From: a virus
Virus record (IMG/VR): IMGVR_UViG_3300031951_000212
Coordinates: 1-54,499 of that record
Length of the DNA: 54,499 bases
Direction: 5' to 3' (one strand)
This document shows positions 1-6,091 of the stretch, in pieces. Below the pieces are notes generated by a model that had not been told where the DNA came from, did not search any database, and saw nothing but the letters and a program-made list of their open reading frames with translations. Every line of letters begins with the position of its first letter. Position 1 is the first letter of the stretch. Made by a program: the position numbers and the translations under genes.

Positions 1-1518
1 ATCCTTTGAGAGTAATCGCATTTTATCAAACTCCCAACCCTCCGCATTCTTTACAATGTAATACTTGGGTGCTGTTCCTGTGGCGAGGTCGAACTTCTCT
101 GATTCCCATGAAGTGCGATAGCCATATGCAGTAGTGTAGAGATTGATAATACCTTTTGGTCTTGTATTACCTTTACCACCAGATGCCTTGTTGCTGGTAA
201 TAGCAGGGAGTGTCGAAGTGGGAATGAATGCTGATGCGGGGAATCCTGCTTTGATGAGTGCAACCATTCCTGTATTGTCAACCAGATTCACCGAGATGTT
301 TGAATTGCCATGTGACTTGATGAAAGCAATCGTGCGTTTGATTGATCCCTTCTTGAGATCATCCACATACCAGAGAGCATTGCTGTCCAGAGAAGCATAT
401 TCTGATTCACTCCACTTGGCACGACCCCATACTCGTTTGCAATAGGATTTGAGATTGTTCTGGCAAAGGTTCTTGATCGACTTGCGAGGTTCGGTGATGT
501 CAATGTTTTTCCACATGACCTTGCCACTAATCAAAGTGGAATTGAGGAAAGACCATTGGTTGTTCAGAAGGTATAGTGCTTTCATTGCATCCAGAAGGTT
601 ATCAGAGTTCTTGATCTGATCCTCGACCTTGGCAACGAAATCCTTCTTGACTTGGGTGATCTTGTCGTTGAGTGCTTGGACTACCCAATCGTGATACATG
701 AGTGCTTCACGACTTGGAGTGACATCCAGTTCACCAATGGCAAACTTAATCACCAATCCTGCTTTGCGAATAATGTCGTAGTGTTCATTGGCGAGTTTGT
801 ATGTGTCGATTGGATATACGACTCCACCCATGACCGCATACGACTGATTCAAAGAAGTGTAAGACTTCCAGAACGATCCCTCGAAATCGCACTTGTCTGT
901 CCAATCCACACTACCACCAGAGATGGTTGGTTTGGTATCAAAGAATCGAAATGCCTTGAAGATTGAATGTGCAAACTCACCAATGTCCGTTTGTTTTACT
1001 GGAATCTGAATCTCGATACCATTTTCCTTGGGTGTTTTCTCCTGTGATACCATAGAAATGGTTGGCATACCTTGTGCATTGAAGTAAGCATTGTAGATGC
1101 GCTTGACTCCCAAGTGGCGGGAAGTAATCGTGAAATTGTCGGTGTAGCAGAAGGGACTTTTGCTACCGAGTCCAAGCATACCAACTTGGGTGTTGGTGTT
1201 GGTCTTGGTAGATGCAAAGTAAGTGGAATAGATTTCGTAGATATTCTCATGGGAGATACCTGTTCCGAAATCTTGGATAGTCAACCAAGGTTCCAGAGCA
1301 TTTGGAATATGAACATGGAACGGACGGGTTGGTTGTCCAGATGCGATATGGGAATCCATTGCATTGCATCCGAGTTCACGCACAATGGCGAGAGGTTTAT
1401 CAGAATACAAACTGGAAAGAATCTGGAATGCTTTCTGTGAAGTCCGCATTTTGAATTGCGCTTCATCAGTAATGTTTCCGATCTGCTCGATAGTAGTTTC
1501 TTTGTCTTGAATAATCAT
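1..1518 (-). CDS. rIIA: RIIA-like protein, GHKL ATPase fold (3' end cut by window edge)
   Basis: The frame is open for 506 codons from the ATG at 1518 to the left edge, so the C-terminus is missing (T4 RIIA is about 725 residues). The GHKL ATP-binding boxes are visible: N-box RELGCNAMD (residues 47-55), DFGTG (83-87) and GMLGLGSKSPF (113-123). Together with the MIIQDKET start and the TDNFTITS stretch they follow T4 RIIA closely. In T4, RIIA is a membrane-associated early protein linked to lysis timing and exclusion of superinfecting or prophage-carrying hosts. The leader carries no Shine-Dalgarno; it is a C/A-rich stretch (1528-1543) also found before the gene at 4240. Several copies of the TGTCTTACA operator-like repeat lie upstream. 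Base composition is less A+T-rich than the tail genes. The N-terminal identity is secure; the function in this host is inferred. Confidence 0.9.
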   Translation of the reverse strand, partial: MIIQDKETTIEQIGNITDEAQFKMRTSQKAFQILSSLYSDKPLAIVRELGCNAMDSHIASGQPTRPFHVHIPNALEPWLTIQDFGTGISHENIYEIYSTYFASTKTNTNTQVGMLGLGSKSPFCYTDNFTITSRHLGVKRIYNAYFNAQGMPTISMVSQEKTPKENGIEIQIPVKQTDIGEFAHSIFKAFRFFDTKPTISGGSVDWTDKCDFEGSFWKSYTSLNQSYAVMGGVVYPIDTYKLANEHYDIIRKAGLVIKFAIGELDVTPSREALMYHDWVVQALNDKITQVKKDFVAKVEDQIKNSDNLLDAMKALYLLNNQWSFLNSTLISGKVMWKNIDITEPRKSIKNLCQNNLKSYCKRVWGRAKWSESEYASLDSNALWYVDDLKKGSIKRTIAFIKSHGNSNISVNLVDNTGMVALIKAGFPASAFIPTSTLPAITSNKASGGKGNTRPKGIINLYTTAYGYRTSWESEKFDLATGTAPKYYIVKNAEGWEFDKMRLLSKD

Positions 1519-1527
1519 AGTGGTTGT

Positions 1528-1543
1528 TTGGTTGTGGTTGGTT
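1528..1543 (-). promoter_or_regulatory. C/A-rich 16-mer leader shared with gene 3563-4240
   Basis: On the minus strand AACCAACCACAACCAA lies 9 nt before the rIIA start codon. The identical 16-mer lies 2 nt before the start of the glycosylase-like gene (4243-4258). It may be an unstructured leader or a protein/RNA target; the role is unknown. Confidence 0.45.
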
Positions 1544-1600
1544 GTTCGTTAGAACGCAATCAATCTCTCATGGGTTCATCCAATGTGCAATAATTATTTT

Positions 1601-1619
1601 TGTAATACTTTGTCTTACA
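1601..1619. promoter_or_regulatory. Operator-like 19-bp dyad upstream of rIIA
   Basis: TGTAATACTTTGTCTTACA is a divergent copy of the dyad TGTAAGACA-N-TGTCTTACA; the left arm has two mismatches. It sits about 85 bp upstream of the rIIA start. Probable protein-binding site by inference from the family of copies in 1.6-4.8 kb. Confidence 0.45.
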
Positions 1620-1626
1620 TTTTATG

Positions 1627-1654
1627 AACCAGGAAATGTCTTACATCTTGTCAA
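1627..1654. repeat. 28-bp direct repeat, copy 1, with TGTCTTACA core
   Basis: The unit AACCAGGAAATGTCTTACA followed by three variable bases and TTGTCAA recurs at 1680-1707 with two mismatches, 53 bp apart. The reverse strand reads TTGACA next to TGTAAGACA, which looks like a -35 element, but no matching -10 was found 16-18 bp away. Confidence 0.55.
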
Positions 1655-1664
1655 TACTTATTTT

Positions 1665-1673
1665 TGTCTTACA
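1665..1673. repeat. TGTCTTACA half-site
   Basis: Isolated exact copy of the 9-bp arm of the operator-like dyad, between the two 28-bp direct repeats upstream of rIIA. Confidence 0.4.
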
Positions 1674-1679
1674 TTTCAC

Positions 1680-1707
1680 AACCAGGAAATGTCTTACAAA
1701 TTGTCAA
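1680..1707. repeat. 28-bp direct repeat, copy 2, with TGTCTTACA core
   Basis: Second copy of the unit at 1627-1654 (26 of 28 positions identical). It contains TGTCTTACA at 1690-1698 and TTGTCAA at its end. Confidence 0.55.
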
Positions 1708-1717
1708 GGAAATATAT

Positions 1718-1736
1718 TGTAATACATTGTCTTACA
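1718..1736. promoter_or_regulatory. Operator-like 19-bp dyad
   Basis: TGTAATACATTGTCTTACA is an inverted repeat with 9-bp arms, one mismatch and a one-base centre. It lies between the terminator hairpin and rIIA. Confidence 0.5.
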
Positions 1737-1755
1737 TTAAATCTATTACAAGAAA

Positions 1756-1785
1756 ATTCCCAAGAGTTTTTAGGCTCTTGGGAAT
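1756..1785 (-). terminator. Rho-independent-type hairpin ending the early leftward operon
   Basis: Perfect 11-bp stem ATTCCCAAGAG / CTCTTGGGAAT with an 8-nt loop. On the minus strand it is followed by TTTTC. It lies 8 bp past the stop of the last gene (1793) of the operon that starts at 4450, so it separates that operon from rIIA. The U-run is short. Confidence 0.65.
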
Positions 1786-1792
1786 CTTTATT

Positions 1793-1969
1793 TCAATCTT
1801 CTTTTAGAATGATTGGGTCGAACACTGGTTCCTCGAAATCTTCTTCCTCGTCTCTGTGAATATCCCGATTATCCCATTTCGATTTAAAACAACTTCCCAT
1901 CCAATCATCAAAATCTTCATTGAAATGATTTCGTTTGAATAGGTCAGGACTGATTGAATAGGTTCTCAT
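1793..1969 (-). CDS. Small acidic hypothetical protein (58 aa)
   Basis: ATG at 1969 overlaps the TGA of the upstream gene (1966) as ATGA, and the frame closes with TGA at 1793. The product starts MRTYSISPDLFKRN and ends in a run rich in Asp and Glu (DEEEDFEEP) followed by FDPIILKED. I recognise no family. It is the last gene before the hairpin at 1756-1785, and the stop-start overlap argues that it is translationally coupled and real. Confidence 0.65.
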   Translation of the reverse strand: MRTYSISPDLFKRNHFNEDFDDWMGSCFKSKWDNRDIHRDEEEDFEEPVFDPIILKED

Positions 1970-2214
1970 AGAATTGTAATTTTAATTTGTTTTGTTTGGA
2001 TTGTATTTCCTTCAATGATGCAGTCGGAGAGATCGTCTGTGAATACAGAACCATACAATCCGGCTATTACCATTTGGGGAATCTCTGGATCAATTTCTAC
2101 ATTTGGATCGAAGAAGTCCATTTCAATATCTTCTCCATCTTCCAGTGTAAGACAATGTATTTCATTTGCCTTTTGTAGTGTGTCGAGTGCTCGTCTGATT
2201 TGTTTTATTTTCAT
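1966..2214 (-). CDS. Hypothetical small early protein (82 aa)
   Basis: A leftward gene in the 4450-1793 operon, starting MKIKQIRRALDTLQKANEIHC. It has an N-terminal basic helix, then an acidic middle (EDGEDIEMDFFDPNVEIDPEIPQ), which suggests a small alpha/beta protein. It is coupled to the next gene by an ATGA overlap. An operator-like dyad (2146-2164) lies inside the coding sequence and encodes the residues EIHCLTL, so the motif is compatible with both roles. No family recognised. Confidence 0.7.
   Translation of the reverse strand: MKIKQIRRALDTLQKANEIHCLTLEDGEDIEMDFFDPNVEIDPEIPQMVIAGLYGSVFTDDLSDCIIEGNTIQTKQIKITIL
2146..2164. promoter_or_regulatory. Operator-like dyad inside a coding sequence
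   Basis: TGTAAGACAATGTATTTCA matches the left arm exactly and the right arm with two mismatches. It is embedded in the gene 1966-2214. Confidence 0.4.
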
Positions 2215-2227
2215 TTTATTTTTGTTT

Positions 2228-2461
2228 TTAGTGGTTGCAGGGTGATCCTTCTACGATATGGAATACTTTGTGCCAGTTGGTTCCTTGGTTTCCATCGAAT
2301 GTGTCATACAATTTTTGTGCAACTGGAATGAAATCATTCCAATTTATTTCAGATTCTTCTTTCTTTAGAAGCTTAACAAAATCCTCTGGTGTCCATGCTT
2401 CAATATAGCAGGAAGGATATTTGTCTTGCAATGCTGCGAGGTCATCGTAGAAATCTGTCAT
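2228..2461 (-). CDS. Hypothetical small early protein (77 aa)
   Basis: Start chosen at 2461 (MTDFYDDLAALQDKYP) because its ATG overlaps the TGA of the upstream gene (2458) as ATGA. An upstream in-frame ATG at 2488 would add an unlikely Arg/Gly-rich extension inside the neighbour. The protein is acidic with aromatic residues (EAWTPEDFVKLL, NWNDFIPVAQKLYD). No family recognised. Same leftward operon as its neighbours. Confidence 0.7.
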   Translation of the reverse strand: MTDFYDDLAALQDKYPSCYIEAWTPEDFVKLLKKEESEINWNDFIPVAQKLYDTFDGNQGTNWHKVFHIVEGSPCNH

Positions 2462-2934
2462 ACAAGTTCCTCCTCGTCTTCTTCCCAAGGTTCATATCCA
2501 AGAGAATCCAAAAGTTCTTCTGGTGCAGATTGAATGTCGTTGTAAAACTCATCATAGTCTCCATCTTGTCCTGCTGTATATCTTCCACAGAATCCCATAC
2601 CTTCTTCGATATATTCCAGAATGAATGTTTCTCCTGTGATTTCAGCAAGTTTCTTGATGATTGGAAGTGGAGGCGCCCATGCTGTATCAAATGAAAATAT
2701 AGTAAAATCATCTGTGAATGATCCATCATATCCATTCCATTTGGTTCCCCAATTCTTTACTCTCCAATTATACCAATCGCTTCCTGCTTCCAGAAGTTTC
2801 TCATCCATTGGAATGATTGATTGAAAGTCAATCTCGTAATCGTTGTCTCCTGCTTCGATCAAATATGGATTCAAAACATTTAGAATGTCTTTTTTACTTT
2901 CAATCATTAAGTGGTTTCTGCAATGATTTGGCAT
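2458..2934 (-). CDS. API92/YubB-like ferredoxin-fold protein (158 aa)
   Basis: The N-terminus MPNHCRNHLMIE, the stretch NWGTKWNGYDGSF, and FSFDTAWAPPLPIIKKLAE are the hallmarks of the API92/DUF1281-like ferredoxin-fold family common on phages and plasmids. An acidic tail (EPWEEDEEELV) follows. The molecular function of the family is not established. It is an early-operon gene whose TGA overlaps the start of the next gene. An operator-like dyad lies about 60 bp upstream of its start (2995-3013). Confidence 0.65.
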   Translation of the reverse strand: MPNHCRNHLMIESKKDILNVLNPYLIEAGDNDYEIDFQSIIPMDEKLLEAGSDWYNWRVKNWGTKWNGYDGSFTDDFTIFSFDTAWAPPLPIIKKLAEITGETFILEYIEEGMGFCGRYTAGQDGDYDEFYNDIQSAPEELLDSLGYEPWEEDEEELV

Positions 2935-2994
2935 AATGTTTTATTCTAATTGGATTGTTTTACTGGTTTTCATGGTCGTATGTTTTATTCATAA

Positions 2995-3023
2995 TGTAAG
3001 ACAATGTATTACAATGTATTGTA
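2995..3023. promoter_or_regulatory. Operator-like dyad plus a third phased decamer
   Basis: TGTAAGACAATGTATTACA (2995-3013) is a near-perfect 19-bp dyad. A third unit TGTATTGTA follows exactly 10 bp on (3015-3023). It overlaps the stop codon of the gene 3009-3239 and lies upstream of the gene starting at 2934. Confidence 0.55.
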
Positions 3024-3239
3024 AAATTGCACAAGTTTTTCAACATCATCTTTTCGTAGCATGATTACTTCTGGTTCAAAACAATCTACTTGGTGAATGA
3101 TGGTGAAATCTTCTGTTTCACAACCATAGACAATAGCAAATTTTTTGAATGATTCTTGATAGTTTGCAACCTTGCAAACACTATCTTCCCATTGAATTGC
3201 TGTCAATAGTTCTTTTTCGTATTCTTTTTGCGTGTTCAT
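3009..3239 (-). CDS. Hypothetical small early protein (76 aa)
   Basis: Starts MNTQKEYEKELLTAI at 3239. Longer in-frame starts would run through the neighbouring gene and the operator-like dyad at 3242, so they are rejected. The C-terminal part CFEPEVIMLRKDDVEKLVQFYNTL looks like a strand-helix. No family recognised. Its TAA falls inside the next dyad (2995-3023), so regulatory sites bracket the gene on both sides. Confidence 0.6.
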   Translation of the reverse strand: MNTQKEYEKELLTAIQWEDSVCKVANYQESFKKFAIVYGCETEDFTIIHQVDCFEPEVIMLRKDDVEKLVQFYNTL

Positions 3240-3241
3240 AG

Positions 3242-3260
3242 TGTAAGACAATGTATTAGT
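3242..3260. promoter_or_regulatory. Operator-like dyad immediately 5' of a start codon
   Basis: TGTAAGACAATGTATTAGT starts 3 nt upstream of the ATG at 3239 and overlaps the stop of the preceding gene (3256). Left arm exact, right arm degenerate. A bound protein here would sit at the initiation region. Confidence 0.5.
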
Positions 3261-3552
3261 AGTTGCCAAATTCCAATTCAGTTTGAAGTTCTTCCCAACG
3301 ATCTTCTTCATAGTCGAGTTGCTGACAATCTGCATCAACAATCTCAATGTTAAGTTCTGCTCCGATATTGGAACGAATTGCTGAAACCATTCCACCTTTG
3401 ACATAGATGGCGATCTTGGGAGTCTTGGTAATAGCTTCCAATCGTTCATCAATATGGTCTGCGATTTTTTCTTGTCCTGCACAACGAAGTGCATTGATTG
3501 CATTGAGCAATAGTATTTGTTCTGTATCTGGTAGTGGTTCTGTTATTTTCAT
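3256..3552 (-). CDS. Hypothetical early protein (98 aa)
   Basis: Start chosen at 3552 (MKITEPLPDTEQ), 10 bp after the stop of the upstream gene (3563); earlier in-frame starts would be buried in that gene. The stretches KIAIYVKGGMVSAIRSN and IEIVDADCQQLDYEEDRWEEL resemble small phage proteins of unknown function with a V/I-rich strand followed by an acidic tail. Function unknown. Confidence 0.7.
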   Translation of the reverse strand: MKITEPLPDTEQILLLNAINALRCAGQEKIADHIDERLEAITKTPKIAIYVKGGMVSAIRSNIGAELNIEIVDADCQQLDYEEDRWEELQTELEFGNY

Positions 3553-3562
3553 TTGATTTATT

Positions 3563-4240
3563 TTAGTTGAGGTTAATGATTTCATCTGACAAGTCACCTT
3601 CTTCAAGAACATGACTCCAGTAGCGGGAATCTTGTTTTTCCTGCTTCCGATCCCAATAGATACACCGAGCAATATAGGGAGGCAAGTCTTTTTTCAAAGA
3701 ATTTTTCACCCAATGGGATTCCAAATCCATATACATTCTACCATGCTTGGTCTGGTTCAAATCGTATGCTTGAAACAAGTGGGTATCCAAGCACACAATC
3801 TCTGCTTCATCTGGATAAATCATCTCAATAGCAAAACTACTCTTTGCCATACCAAGTCCAGTAATCTCTTTTACAATACGATTGCGAAAAGAACTCCAAT
3901 TTTCATTGAGTCCACGATCAAAATTGGAAGGATTACTCCAGAACTTTGTGGTGAATTTTGAAATGAATTTTAATCTATTGTTGTGAAGTCCAACCCTGGA
4001 AGCAATTAGCTTTTCTTCCAAGATATTCCAACGATTCATCCAAGTCCACCAATCCTTGATGTTGTTATATCCAATGATATTTCGTTCCCAAGTGGTATGA
4101 ACGCTCATAAAAGCGAACAAGAACCTTTGGAATCGTTCAGAATCATTGATTGGTTTTAGTTTCTTCCAATAATCATACTGGAATTTGATCTCGTTATCTT
4201 CGATTGAATCGAAGAACTCATCTACTGGTTGTGTATTCAT
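3563..4240 (-). CDS. HhH-GPD-like DNA glycosylase (225 aa)
   Basis: A helix-hairpin-helix-like loop ITGLGMAKSSFA (residues 126-137) is followed about 20 residues later by VCLDTHLFQAY. The Asp (D152) is in the position of the catalytic aspartate of HhH-GPD base-excision glycosylases. Length and spacing resemble the phage and archaeal proteins annotated as 8-oxoguanine-type glycosylases. The usual Schiff-base Lys after GVG is not clearly aligned (A132/K133), so activity could be monofunctional or lost. Early-operon gene; leader C/A-rich without Shine-Dalgarno, with the same 16-mer as rIIA. Substrate unknown. Confidence 0.55.
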   Translation of the reverse strand: MNTQPVDEFFDSIEDNEIKFQYDYWKKLKPINDSERFQRFLFAFMSVHTTWERNIIGYNNIKDWWTWMNRWNILEEKLIASRVGLHNNRLKFISKFTTKFWSNPSNFDRGLNENWSSFRNRIVKEITGLGMAKSSFAIEMIYPDEAEIVCLDTHLFQAYDLNQTKHGRMYMDLESHWVKNSLKKDLPPYIARCIYWDRKQEKQDSRYWSHVLEEGDLSDEIINLN

Positions 4241-4242
4241 GG

Positions 4243-4258
4243 TTGGTTGTGGTTGGTT
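4243..4258 (-). promoter_or_regulatory. C/A-rich 16-mer leader shared with rIIA
   Basis: Identical on the minus strand to 1528-1543 (AACCAACCACAACCAA), ending 2 nt before the ATG at 4240. No Shine-Dalgarno is present. Confidence 0.45.
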
Positions 4259-4264
4259 TTTATT

Positions 4265-4450
4265 TCAAATGTATTTTTTTACTACTAACGACTGCTTTCT
4301 TTCTCCATTATACATGAAGGTAATCAAATCCCTTCCGTATATGTCCTCTGATATATCGAGAAATTCTACATTGTCAACAGGAATTTTCTCCCCATCTACA
4401 ATAACACAAGAAATCTCTTCTGCTATCCAATTACAAATGTCTTCTTCCAT
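4265..4450 (-). CDS. Hypothetical small early protein (61 aa)
   Basis: First gene of the leftward operon, starting MEEDICNWIAEEISCVIVDG. Acidic N-terminus, strand-rich body and a basic end (ERKQSLVVKKYI). No family recognised. Directly upstream (4497-4552) are three TGTAAGACA half-sites, suggesting that the operon promoter is controlled there. Confidence 0.6.
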   Translation of the reverse strand: MEEDICNWIAEEISCVIVDGEKIPVDNVEFLDISEDIYGRDLITFMYNGERKQSLVVKKYI

Positions 4451-4496
4451 GACCCAAAGCTATTCCAAGTATTCTAATACACAAGAAAAATATCAG

Positions 4497-4552
4497 TGTA
4501 AGACAAATTTTTATTGTTCCAGTGTAAGACAAAGTATTTTCAATGTAAGACA
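4497..4552. repeat. Three TGTAAGACA half-sites upstream of the early operon
   Basis: Exact TGTAAGACA at 4497-4505, 4523-4531 and 4544-4552. The last two are followed by AAGTATTT, forming a 21-bp-spaced direct repeat. They lie 47-102 bp upstream of the start at 4450. Confidence 0.55.
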
Positions 4553-4577
4553 AAGTATTTCCTTGACAAAAAATATA

Positions 4578-4606
4578 TTGACAAGGGGTATTTTCAATGC
4601 TACCTT
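4578..4606 (+). promoter_or_regulatory. Sigma70-like promoter reading into the repeat array
   Basis: TTGACA, 17-bp spacer, TACCTT with a TGC extended -10. It points rightward, where there is no gene for about 4.6 kb on this strand but the decamer array begins within 40 bp. A second TTGACA is at 4563. It may make a non-coding or primer transcript. Confidence 0.4.
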
Positions 4607-4642
4607 GGAGGCATGGACAAACCATTTTGTAATAAAATCCAG

Positions 4643-4792
4643 TGTAAGACAGTGTCTTACAATATATTACAATGTATTACAATGTATTACAATTTTATTT
4701 GAATACATTGGAATGTAAGACAACGTCTTACAATGTATTACAATGTATTACAATGCCTTACAATGCCTTACAATGTATTACAATGTCTTACC
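4643..4792. repeat. 10-bp-phased repeat array with two 19-bp dyads
   Basis: It opens with a perfect dyad TGTAAGACAGTGTCTTACA (4643-4661). Units TGT(A/C)TTACAA start at 4653, 4663, 4673 and 4683, then at 4724, 4734, 4744, 4754, 4764, 4774 and 4784. A second dyad TGTAAGACAACGTCTTACA sits at 4714-4732. Eleven decamers in exact 10-bp steps put every unit on one face of the helix. Known analogues of such geometry are replication iterons, plasmid centromeres and cooperative operators. Confidence 0.75.
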
Positions 4793-4875
4793 AGCCCATT
4801 TTTTCCAATTTTTTGTAATATTCTTGTAATTTTTTTTGTAATTTTTTTTGTTTTAAATGAAGTCTAATAAATTTT

Positions 4876-4916
4876 AAATGTATTAAAATGTATTTAAATG
4901 TATTAAAATTGTATTC
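4876..4916. repeat. Second decamer array AAATGTATT(A/T)
   Basis: AAATGTATTA, AAATGTATTT, AAATGTATTA start at 4876, 4886 and 4896, followed by a slightly expanded copy at 4906. The TGTATT core and the 10-bp step match the main array at 4653-4792, so it may be a degenerate extension of it. Confidence 0.5.
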
Positions 4917-5132
4917 TAAGTCTATTTCTAATGTTTTTACAAATATATCAAAATATTCTTCATCCCTGAGTAATCTTTACAAATAAGTCAAAAAAAGTGT
5001 ATAAAAAGATACACCTATAATATAAGAAAATCCTGTATAGTGAAAATAGTTCTTATAATCTTTATTTCCTTAATAACACATGGGAATAAAAGATGGGAGA
5101 ATGTTTTTTTTTCTTCTTGTGTGTATAAAGAA

Positions 5133-5172
5133 AAAGAGAACTCTGTGTATTGAATACAATAGAATTCTCTTT
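5133..5172 (-). terminator. Hairpin terminator downstream of gene 5287-6081
   Basis: Long imperfect stem: AAAGAGAA pairs with TTCTCTTT, and an inner TGTATT-G-AATACA forms the top. On the minus strand the stem is followed by TTTCTTTATAC. It lies about 115 bp past the stop at 5287. Confidence 0.5.
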
Positions 5173-5286
5173 ATTTATGTTATAAGGGGAAATTTGTTTT
5201 AATGTACTATTTGTCTTGGTATTTTTGTTGTGTTGTCAAATAGTGTGGTAATGCTACACCATGTTGTATTAAAACAGAGTGTTGTA

Positions 5287-6081
5287 TTAAATCGGTCTTT
5301 CTCCGATGATCTTTCCTTTTATTGCTTTTACAAATGCATCAATAGTTCCTCCGTTTGCATTCACTGTAGATTTAAATTCTCTCCAATTCCTATCTGCATT
5401 TATTGGATGACGCTTTGGATTTTCAAAGTTTGGACGAGAAGAGAATGGATCACCAGTAATAGTATTATCATTTACTCTTACTGTAATTTCTGTAATAGCT
5501 TTATTTCCCTCATCGTTTATATATTGAATCTTTACTTTCTTTGTTGCCCCAGTACCAAGTTTTCCTTCTTGTCTAATATCTGAATGTCTTCTATATTGAG
5601 GAAAAAGTTCATTGATCACCTTGAACCAAACGTCTCTTGTTGATGGATTCGGTTGTTTGGTTGAATTGTATTTAAAAAACATCTTGAAGAAGTTATATGC
5701 ATCATCACCTCCCAGCAATGCTGTTTTTTCTTCTCCAGTGGAACGATCTAAAACATTATCTTCCAATGGTAATATGTACTTGTTTGTCTTTGGTGGAACA
5801 GGATTTTGTTTTGTAGGAGTAAAGACTTCAAACAATTCTTTCTTTAATTCGGCCTTGAACTTTTCCCCTGCAAAAGAATTCTTTCCCATTTTAATAGGAA
5901 CATTCATTTTATCATTAGCAAAAGTAACTGCATCAAGAAGAAATTTTGGATCTTTGCTGGAAACAAAGTCTTGAATAATAGTTGCTGGGTTTATATCCTT
6001 TGACTGCTTTTCCACGTATCCTGCAATCTGACCTTTAACTTCTTCTGTGATGTAATGACGTACAAGTTTATCGAATTTCAT
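5287..6081 (-). CDS. Putative capsid-internal protein with targeting leader (264 aa)
   Basis: The N-terminus MKFDKLVRHYITE-E resembles the gp22 leader (MKDFSEILKQIDE-S) and the T4 capsid-targeting peptide MKTYQEFIAE-A. ITE at 11-13 fits the gp21 cleavage rule (I/L)xE. The rest is basic and polar, with a helical segment around DDAYNFFKMFFKYN and a strand-rich C-terminal half; no enzyme motif is seen. A late-type TAAATA lies 10 nt before the start, unlike its early neighbours. I infer a protein packaged in the head; its activity is unknown. Confidence 0.55.
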   Translation of the reverse strand: MKFDKLVRHYITEEVKGQIAGYVEKQSKDINPATIIQDFVSSKDPKFLLDAVTFANDKMNVPIKMGKNSFAGEKFKAELKKELFEVFTPTKQNPVPPKTNKYILPLEDNVLDRSTGEEKTALLGGDDAYNFFKMFFKYNSTKQPNPSTRDVWFKVINELFPQYRRHSDIRQEGKLGTGATKKVKIQYINDEGNKAITEITVRVNDNTITGDPFSSRPNFENPKRHPINADRNWREFKSTVNANGGTIDAFVKAIKGKIIGERPI

Positions 6082-6091
6082 ATGTTTATTA

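Larger units (their letters stand above)
4451..5286. other. 836-bp non-coding regulatory or origin-like region
   Basis: No credible gene on either strand. From left to right it holds three TGTAAGACA half-sites, a sigma70-like promoter pointing right, two perfect or near-perfect 19-bp dyads with tandem decamers, T-rich TTGTAAT repeats (4812-4850), a second AAATGTATT decamer array and then very A+T-rich DNA with small inverted repeats (for example 4997-5014). A terminator hairpin lies at 5133-5172. This is the typical make-up of a replication origin, partition site or major control region; which one cannot be decided from the sequence. Confidence 0.6.

Noticed and set aside
51-1466. Several short frames of 60-122 codons on both strands inside 1-1518
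   Set aside because: A single continuous minus-strand frame from 1518 to the left edge encodes RIIA with all ATPase boxes, so the others are out-of-frame shadows.
1640-1710. Classical sigma70 promoters from the two TTGACA copies upstream of rIIA
   Set aside because: No TATAAT-like hexamer is found 16-18 bp downstream of either copy.
2461-2488. Longer start for the 77-residue gene (MGRRRGGTCM...)
   Set aside because: The extension lies inside the upstream gene; the ATG at 2461 makes an ATGA overlap like the other operon junctions.
3239-3503. Longer start for the 76-residue gene
   Set aside because: It would run through the operator-like dyad and the neighbouring gene in another frame; the MNTQKEYEK start is compact and well placed.
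3552-3672. Longer start for the 98-residue gene
   Set aside because: The extra 40 residues would be read inside the glycosylase-like gene; a normal ATG exists 10 bp after that gene's stop.
4643-4916. CRISPR-like array
   Set aside because: Units are 10 bp with no unique spacers and no cas genes; the geometry is that of phased binding sites.
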